Below, one piece after another: positions 62,861 to 64,000 of a stretch of 64,000 nt of DNA. Position 1 is the stretch's first letter. The number at the start of each line of letters is the position of its first letter. Both the position numbers and the translations under genes were made by a program. The DNA is from Sinohyriopsis cumingii (lineage: Eukaryota; Mollusca; Bivalvia; Unionida; Unionidae): the NCBI GenBank assembly GCA_028554795.2, contig CM068841.1, forward strand, positions 20,880,308 to 20,944,307, in the 5' to 3' direction. The notes under the pieces are model-generated. The model did not search any database. It saw only the letters and a program-made list of their open reading frames with translations, and was not told the origin of the DNA.

Positions 62861-62981
62861 TAAATTCTTCCTCTATTAAACAGACTTCTCATAGCAGTTA
62901 AACTTGTTCATCCCCTAAAGTGGCATGTAAATAGATCCTGCACCTCATATAAAATTTAAATCAGTTTAGAGTCTGACTTAC

Positions 62982-63081
62982 CCTCAGACTCCTCGCAAGT
63001 TCTTTCCCCTGATCCTCAGTTACCTTCCTTTGCTGGACAAGATCAATCTTGTTGGCTACCATTAACATTGGGTAATTGTCC
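62982..63081 (-). CDS. Mras: M-Ras, coding exon with NKID motif
   Basis: The 100-nt exon completes a split codon and encodes [20 protein letters not shown] then [17 protein letters not shown] is the G4 motif (NKxD) that reads the guanine base in Ras-family GTPases. The stretch around it matches M-Ras/R-Ras proteins, and the next exon narrows this to M-Ras. The acceptor is TTTATTTTCCCCAG and the donor GTAAGT; the exon ends in phase 0. This is the most N-terminal exon visible. About 125 residues with the P-loop, switch I and switch II must lie at higher coordinates outside the window, judging from the roughly 208-residue length of M-Ras proteins. There are no stops or missing key residues. Confidence 0.95.
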
Positions 63082-63247
63082 CTGGGGAAAATAAAAATAA
63101 AAACTATTAGTTTCATAAAGATTATTTTGAATTATGGCTGACTGAAAAGGTCACACTCCCTCACTGTTTAGACCTTGGACCAAAATCACAAACACAGAAA
63201 ACTGGCAATAATGTTTTGAGTGAAAGCTCTGCATTGACTATTGCTTA

Positions 63248-63478
63248 ATGTACATTATATACCTGCTTATAAGTCAAGTCCAACTGCAAACTGCACAGAC
63301 CCAGATCTGTCAGTGCACAATGTGCTGGTAGGTCTAGGTCCATGCAGTTTATTTGGAGTATTCAGTAGAACAAAAGATGCAGACCTTGATCTGCCAGCAT
63401 ATTGTGCAATAAAAGATCTGGGTCTATCTTGTTTGCTGTTGGATTTGACATATAGGAAGCTAGGATATATACTTTATA
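63248..63478. mobile_element. Palindromic MITE, copy 6
   Basis: Starts TACATTATATACCTGCTTAT and continues with AAGTCAAGTCCAACTGCAAA and CACAGACCCAGATCTG. The right arm mirrors it through TTGTTTGCTGTTGGATTTGA and ends GGATATATACTTTATA. Confidence 0.8.
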
Positions 63479-63700
63479 TACACACATATGCATACATATA
63501 TAGTATTTCCTGAACCCACTTGATGGAGACTGTTTGTCTTTGAGATGACTCATTATAAAAGAAAGCTAAAGATGATTTGCTCTGAAGTGCTCATTCATCC
63601 TTAGGTCCTGGGGTCATGGTCAAAGACACAATATTTGCACTAGGTTTTGATACAAGCTTCAATTGCTGACATTTTTATACCTCCTTAGATTGGGCTTCTT

Positions 63701-63939
63701 TGTGGCTTTCACGTCATTTTTCAGCGCAAGACAAGCTATACATGGCAGCCAGTTTATTTGGTGCAGGAAGAACCCGGGACAATCCCAGAAAGAATTCTGA
63801 CCCAGGCGAAGCTACTGGATGAGCTTTCTCACATATCCACATTGGCTGAGCCAAGACATTAACCTAAGTGGATAAAGGTGAGGTGTCAGAGAACTGTAAA
63901 GATGAGTGCTTCGGAAGTCTGGACCACCTGGGGCACTGA
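63701..63939 (-). mobile_element. SINE family A, heavily decayed
   Basis: Recognisable by CATTTTTCAGCGCAAGACAA, GCTATACATGGCAGCCAGT, GGAAGAACCCGGGA and CTTTCTCACATATCCACATT in family order, ending at a degraded head ACCACCTGGGGCAC. No target duplication found. Confidence 0.8.
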
Positions 63940-64000
63940 GCATGGACTTGACATACAATCCCTTGGACTGGCCATCTTGATGTGCTTAATATCCAGCCCT

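Larger units (their letters stand above)
53559..62981 (-). other. Mras: M-Ras intron, 9.4 kb, rich in satellite and mobile DNA
   Basis: Bounded by donor GTAAGT (62976-62981 read in reverse) and acceptor TTTCCAG. It holds the 49-bp satellite, a hAT MITE, the 140-bp and 38-bp arrays, a family A SINE and about 1 kb of mollusc-type dispersed repeat, all listed separately. No additional exon was recognised. Confidence 0.85.
63082..64000 (-). other. Mras: Start of the next upstream M-Ras intron
   Basis: Contains a palindromic MITE and a decayed SINE. No further M-Ras exon was recognised before the window ends. Confidence 0.75.

Overview
The window is animal nuclear DNA that is AT-rich and mostly non-coding. 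Dispersed tRNA-derived SINEs with a (CAA)n tail, a degraded LINE, CAGRGGTGGGCAAA-type hAT miniature elements and SINE 3' hairpin motifs suggest a lophotrochozoan, most likely a mollusc (possibly a gastropod). The species cannot be fixed from sequence alone.

The only confidently identified protein-coding gene is the 3' part of an M-Ras (Ras-family GTPase) gene on the minus strand. Three exons with consistent splice sites and phases lie at 62982-63081, 53479-53558 and 50093-50165. Together they encode the last 83 residues: the NKID and SAK guanine-binding motifs, the M-Ras-type DPP-NVD segment, a polybasic tail and a C-terminal CVIL prenylation box. The exons for the P-loop and switch regions lie beyond the right edge. 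A second, weaker gene call is a minus-strand exon at 4066-4297. It encodes a signal peptide and the start of a Reeler-like domain. Its continuation was not found.

Layout: 1 to about 20.8 kb is CpG-rich for its base composition. It holds long (TA)n/(CA)n tracts, three copies of one SINE family (one carrying a nested hAT MITE), one copy of a second SINE family, and a broken LINE reverse transcriptase. From about 21 kb to the right end CpG is strongly depleted. This part holds at least twelve minisatellite/satellite arrays, six clear copies of a fold-back MITE, most of the SINE-A copies, a piggyBac-like MITE with TTAA target duplications, a broken Tc1-like transposase and the M-Ras exons. The change in CpG content is most simply read as the edge of a germline-methylated, transcribed domain that contains M-Ras and runs well past its stop codon.

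No RNA gene, CRISPR array or prokaryote-like gene cluster was seen. I found no strong candidate for a new biological system. The observations most worth following are the CpG boundary, a SINE copied together with 5' flanking DNA, a dimeric higher-order satellite split by a hAT insertion inside an M-Ras intron, and the palindromic MITE family.
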